Assembly: GCA_037389465.1 (NCBI GenBank)
Contig: JAZARR010000231.1
Location: 2,790,001 to 2,854,000 of the forward strand
Direction: 5' to 3'
Length of the DNA stretch: 64,000 nucleotides
Source: Baylisascaris procyonis
Lineage: Eukaryota > Nematoda > Chromadorea > Rhabditida > Ascarididae
Shown here: positions 60,814 through 64,000 of the stretch, in pieces
Position numbering within the stretch: the first letter of the stretch is position 1
How the letters are laid out: every line of letters starts with the position of its first letter
Position numbers and translations under genes: made by a program
Notes under the pieces: model-generated
The model's input: the letters and a program-made list of their open reading frames with translations, nothing else
Database searches by the model: none
Told to the model about the DNA's origin: nothing

Positions 60814-62559
60814 TGGGCTTAGGCCTAAACTTAGGCTTATGCTTAGGCTTGGGCTTAGGCTTAGGCCTAAACTTAGGCTTATGCTTAAACTTAGGCTTAG
60901 GCTTAGGCTTAGGGCTTAGGCTTAGGCTTAGGCTTAGGCTTAGGCTTAGGCTTATTCTTAAACTTAGGCTTAGGCTTAGGCTTAGGCTTAGGCTTAGGCT
61001 TAGGCTTAGGCTTAGGCTTAGGCTTAGGCTTAGGCTTAGGCTTAGGCTTATTCTTAAACTTAGGCTTAGACTTAGGCTTAGGCTTAGGCTTAGGCTTAGG
61101 CTTAGGCTTAGGCTTAGGCTCAGGCTTAGGCTTAGGCTTAGGCTTAGGCTTAGGCTTAGGCTTATTCTTAAACTTAGGCTTAGGCTTGGGCTTAGGCTTA
61201 TTCTTAAACTTAGGCTTAGGCTTAGGCTTATTCTTAAACTTAGGCTTAGGCTTAGGCTTAGGCTTAGGCTTGGGCTTAGGCTTAGGCTTAGGCTTAGGCT
61301 AAGGCTTAGGCTTAGGTTTAGGCTTAGGCTTAGGCTTAGGCTCAGGCTTAGGCTTAAACTTAGGCTTAGGCTTAGGCTTAGGCTTAAACTTAGGCTTAGG
61401 CTTAGGCTTAAACCTACGCTTAAACTTATACTTAGGCTTAGGCTTAGGCTTAGGCTTGGGCTTAGGCCTAAACTTAGGCTTATGCTTAGGCTTGGGCTTA
61501 GGCTTAGGCCTAAACTTAGGCTTATGCTTAAACTTAGCTTAGGCTTAGGCTTAAACTTACGCTTAAACTTAGGCTTAGGCTTAGGCTTAGGCTTAGGCTT
61601 AGGCTTAGGCTTAGGGCTTAGGCTTAGGCTTAGCCTTAGGCTTAGGCTTAAACTTAGGCTTAGGCTTAGGCTTAGGCTTAAACTTAGGCTTAGGCTTAGG
61701 CTTAAACCTACGCTTAAACTTATACTTAGGCTTAGGCTTAGGCTTAGGCTTGGGCTTAGGCCTAAACTTAGGCTTATGCTTAGGCTTGGGCTTAGGCTTA
61801 GGCCTGAACTTAGGCTTATGCTTAAACTTAGGCTTAGGCTTAGGCTTAGGCTTAGGCTTAGGCTTAGGCTTAGGCTTAGGCTTAGGCTTAGGCTTAGGCT
61901 TAGGCTTAGGCTTATTCTTAAACTTAGGCTTAGGCTTAGGCTTAGGCTTAGGCTTAGGCTTAGGCTTAGGCTTAGGCTTATTCTTAAACTTAGGCTTAGA
62001 CTTAGGCTTAGGCTTAGGCTTAGGCTTAGGCTTAGGCTTAGGCTCAGGCTTAGGCTTAGGCTTAGGCTTAGGCTTATTCTTAAACTTAGGCTTAGGCTTG
62101 GGCTTAGGCTTATTCTTAAACTTAGGCTTAGGCTTAGGCTTATTCTTAAAATTAGGCTTAGGCTTAGGCTTAGGCTTAGGCTTGGGCTTAGGCTTAGGCT
62201 TAGGCTTAGGCTAAGGCTTAGGCTTAGGCTTAGGCTTAGGCTTAGGCTTAGGCTCAGGCTTAGGCTTAAACTTAGGCTTAGGCTTAGGCTTAGGCTTAAA
62301 CTTAGGTTTAGGCTTAGGCTTAAACCTACGCTTAAACTTATACTTAGGCTTAGGCTTAGGCTTAGGCTTGGGCTTAGGCCTAAACTTAGGCTTATGCTTA
62401 GGCTTGGGCTTAGGCTTAGGCCTAAACTTAGGCTTATGCTTAAACTTAGCTTAGGCTTAGGCTTAAACTTACGCTTAAACTTAGGCTTAGGCTTAGGCTT
62501 AAACTTAGGGTTAGGTCCAAACTTAGGCTCATTCTTGGGCTTAGGCTTAGTCTAAGCTT
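60813..62559 (+). repeat. Two units of about 0.9 kb
   Basis: The anchor TTGGGCTTAGGCCTAAAC starts at 60813 and 61750, a spacing of 937 bp. Comparable 0.89-0.94 kb spacings occur at 16029/16917, 18757/19699, 32994/33900, 35741/36665 and 40557/41462, which defines the second level of the hierarchy. Confidence 0.75.
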
Positions 62560-62929
62560 ATGCATAGACCTAGGCTTAGGCTTAAACTTAGACTTAAACA
62601 TAGCTTAGGCTTAAACTTAGGCTTAGGCTTAGGCTTAAACTTAGGCTTAGCCTTAAGCTTAGGCTTAGGTTCAAACTTTGGCTTAGGCTTGGGCTTAGGC
62701 TTAGGCTTAGGCTTAGCCTTAGGCTTAGGATTAAGCTTAAACTTAGGCTTAAACTTAGGCATAGCCTTTGGCTTAGGCTTAAACTTAGGCTTAAACATAG
62801 GCTTAGGCTTAAACTTAGGCATAGGCTTAGGCTTAAACTTAGGCTTAAACTTAGGCTTGGGCTTAGGCTTAAACTTAGGCTTAGGTCCAAACTTGGGCTC
62901 ATTCTTGGGCTTATCCTTAGTCTAAGCTT
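62560..62929 (+). repeat. Most divergent cassette unit (370 bp)
   Basis: Cassette starts at 62560 and 62930 flank a unit of 370 bp rather than 315 bp. It has many variants rare elsewhere: GGTTCAAACTTTGGC, GGATTAAGC, repeated GGCATAGGC, CCTTTGGC, CTTGGGCTCATTC and TTATCC before TTAGTCTAAGC. The first cassette reads ATAGACCTAGG instead of ATAGGCCTAGG. Confidence 0.8.
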
Positions 62930-64000
62930 ATGCATAGGCCTAGGCTTAGGCTTAAACTTAGACTTAAACATAGGCTTAGGCTTAAACTTAGGCTTAGGCT
63001 TAGGCTTAAACTTAGGCTTAGCCTTAAGCTTAGGCTTAGGCTTAGGCTTAGGCTTAGGCTTAGGCTTAGGCTTAGGCTTATTCTTAAACTTAGGCTTAGG
63101 CTTAGGCTTAGGCTTAGGCTTAGGCTTAGGCTTATTCTTAAACTTAGGCTTAGGCTTAGGCTTAGGCTTAGGCTTAGGCTTAGGCTTAGGCTTAGGGCTT
63201 AGGCTTAGGCTTAGCCTTAGGCTTGGGCTTAAACTTAGGCTTAGGCTTAGGCTTAGGCTTAAACTTAGGCTTAGGCTTAGGCTTAAACCTACGCTTAAAC
63301 TTATACTTAGGCTTAGGCTTAGGCTTAGGCTTGGGCTTAGGCCTAAACTTAGGCTTATGCTTAGGCTTGGGCTTAGGCTTAGGCCTAAACTTAGGCTTAT
63401 GCTTAAACTTAGGCTTAGGCTTAGGCTTAGGCTTAGGCTTAGGCTTAGGCTTAGGCTTAGGCTTAGGCTTAGGCTTAGGCTTAGGCTTATTCTTAAACTT
63501 AGGCTTAGGCTTAGGCTTAGGCTTAGGCTTAGGCTTAGGCTTAGGCTTAGGCTTATTCTTAAACTTAGGCTTAGACTTAGGCTTAGGCTTAGGCTTAGGC
63601 TTAGGCTTAGGCTTAGGCTTAGGCTCAGGCTTAGGCTTAGGCTTAGGCTTAGGCTTATTCTTAAACTTAGGCTTAGGCTTGGGCTTAGGCTTATTCTTAA
63701 ACTTAGGCTTAGGCTTAGGCTTATTCTTAAACTTAGGCTTAGGCTTAGGCTTAGGCTTAGGCTTGGGCTTAGGCTTAGGCTTAGGCTTAGGCTAAGGCTT
63801 AGGCTTAGGCTTAGGCTTAGACTTAGGCTTAGGCTCAGGCTTAGGCTTAAACTTAGGCTTAGGCTTAGGCTTAGGCTTAAACTTAGGCTTAGGCTTAGGC
63901 TTAAACCTACGCTTAAACTTATACTTAGGCTTAGGCTTAGGCTTAGGCTTGGGCTTAGGCCTAAACTTAGGCTTATGCTTAGGCTTGGGCTTAGGCTTAG

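Larger units (their letters stand above)
6174..64000 (+). repeat. Telomere-type (TTAGGC)n array with variants, ~57.8 kb
   Basis: Every base from 6174 on can be read as TTAGGC or a near variant in one orientation. Common variants are TTAAAC, TTATTC (usually followed by TTAAAC), TTGGGC, TTATGC, TTACGC, TTAGCC, TTAGAC, TTATAC and TCAGGC, with CTA-start hexamers in GGCCTA contexts. Occasional 5-mers (TTAGC) and 7-mers (TTAGGGC, TTAGCGC) shift the register and recur at fixed places in the higher-order units. TTAGGC is the nematode telomere repeat, and its G-rich strand points to the right. The array continues past the window, so a terminal or interstitial position cannot be decided. Confidence 0.97.

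Noticed and set aside
6204..63795. Many long open frames (up to about 1,550 codons) encoding LG, RL, PK or SL repeats
   Set aside because: They follow mechanically from the stop-free frames of TTAGGC, overlap each other on both strands, begin mostly at TTG or ATG variants, and end at register shifts. No domain or codon signal is present.
6174..64000. CRISPR array
   Set aside because: There are no unique spacers; repeats and interspersed units are all TTAGGC variants, and the context is eukaryotic.

Overview
This window looks like one chromosome-end region of a nematode. Two things point there: about 57.8 kb of the hexamer TTAGGC (the nematode telomere repeat), and a gene with nematode-style splice sites (TTTTCAG, TTGCAG and TTTCAG acceptors; GTAAGT and GTAAAT donors) in AT-rich flanking DNA. 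The G-rich strand TTAGGC reads left to right, so by the usual telomere polarity the chromosome interior lies left and the end lies right. The true terminus is not reached, because the last kilobase is still variant-rich higher-order repeat.

Bases 1-6173 are ordinary subtelomeric DNA. Bases 1 to about 1378 are a degenerate satellite with a 51-53 bp period, followed at 1380-1487 by about two monomers in inverted orientation. Next comes the 3' end of a spliced plus-strand gene of the SLC4 bicarbonate/anion exchanger family. Four well supported exons (1523-1595, 2428-2541, 3198-3329, 3805-3934) and one probable terminal exon (5112-5191) encode the last membrane segments and the cytoplasmic tail. 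The earlier exons must lie left of the window, so the satellite sits inside an SLC4 intron. The gene's stop codon is only about 1 kb from the telomere-like array. Other marks here are a five-tract G-quadruplex motif on the minus strand (5027-5048), a 41 bp tandem duplication (2088-2169), a perfect 16 bp palindrome (5946-5961) and a hairpin-capable inverted repeat just before the array (6145-6161).

Bases 6174-64000 are made almost only of TTAGGC and a small set of variants (TTAAAC, TTATTC, TTGGGC, TTATGC, TTACGC, TTAGCC, TTAGAC, TTATAC, TCAGGC and others), all in one orientation. The variants are arranged in a nested hierarchy: hexamer; the fixed dimer TTATTC-TTAAAC; a 315 bp unit carrying a near-palindromic cassette (33 copies); units of about 0.9 kb; and segmental copies of about 1.7, 2.3, 5.2, 7.56 and 9 kb. 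The segmental breakpoints that could be examined fall inside repeat runs. I found no protein gene in the array. The many long open frames there follow from the hexamer, which leaves two of three frames open on each strand.

The most unusual content is the array itself: a telomere-type sequence far longer than the few-kilobase telomeres of well-studied nematodes, diversified and then re-amplified as multi-kilobase blocks. It resembles the cassette amplification known from telomerase-independent (ALT) survivors of C. elegans, although the mechanism here is inference. Coordinates of duplication edges are approximate because matching was done by eye from anchor positions.
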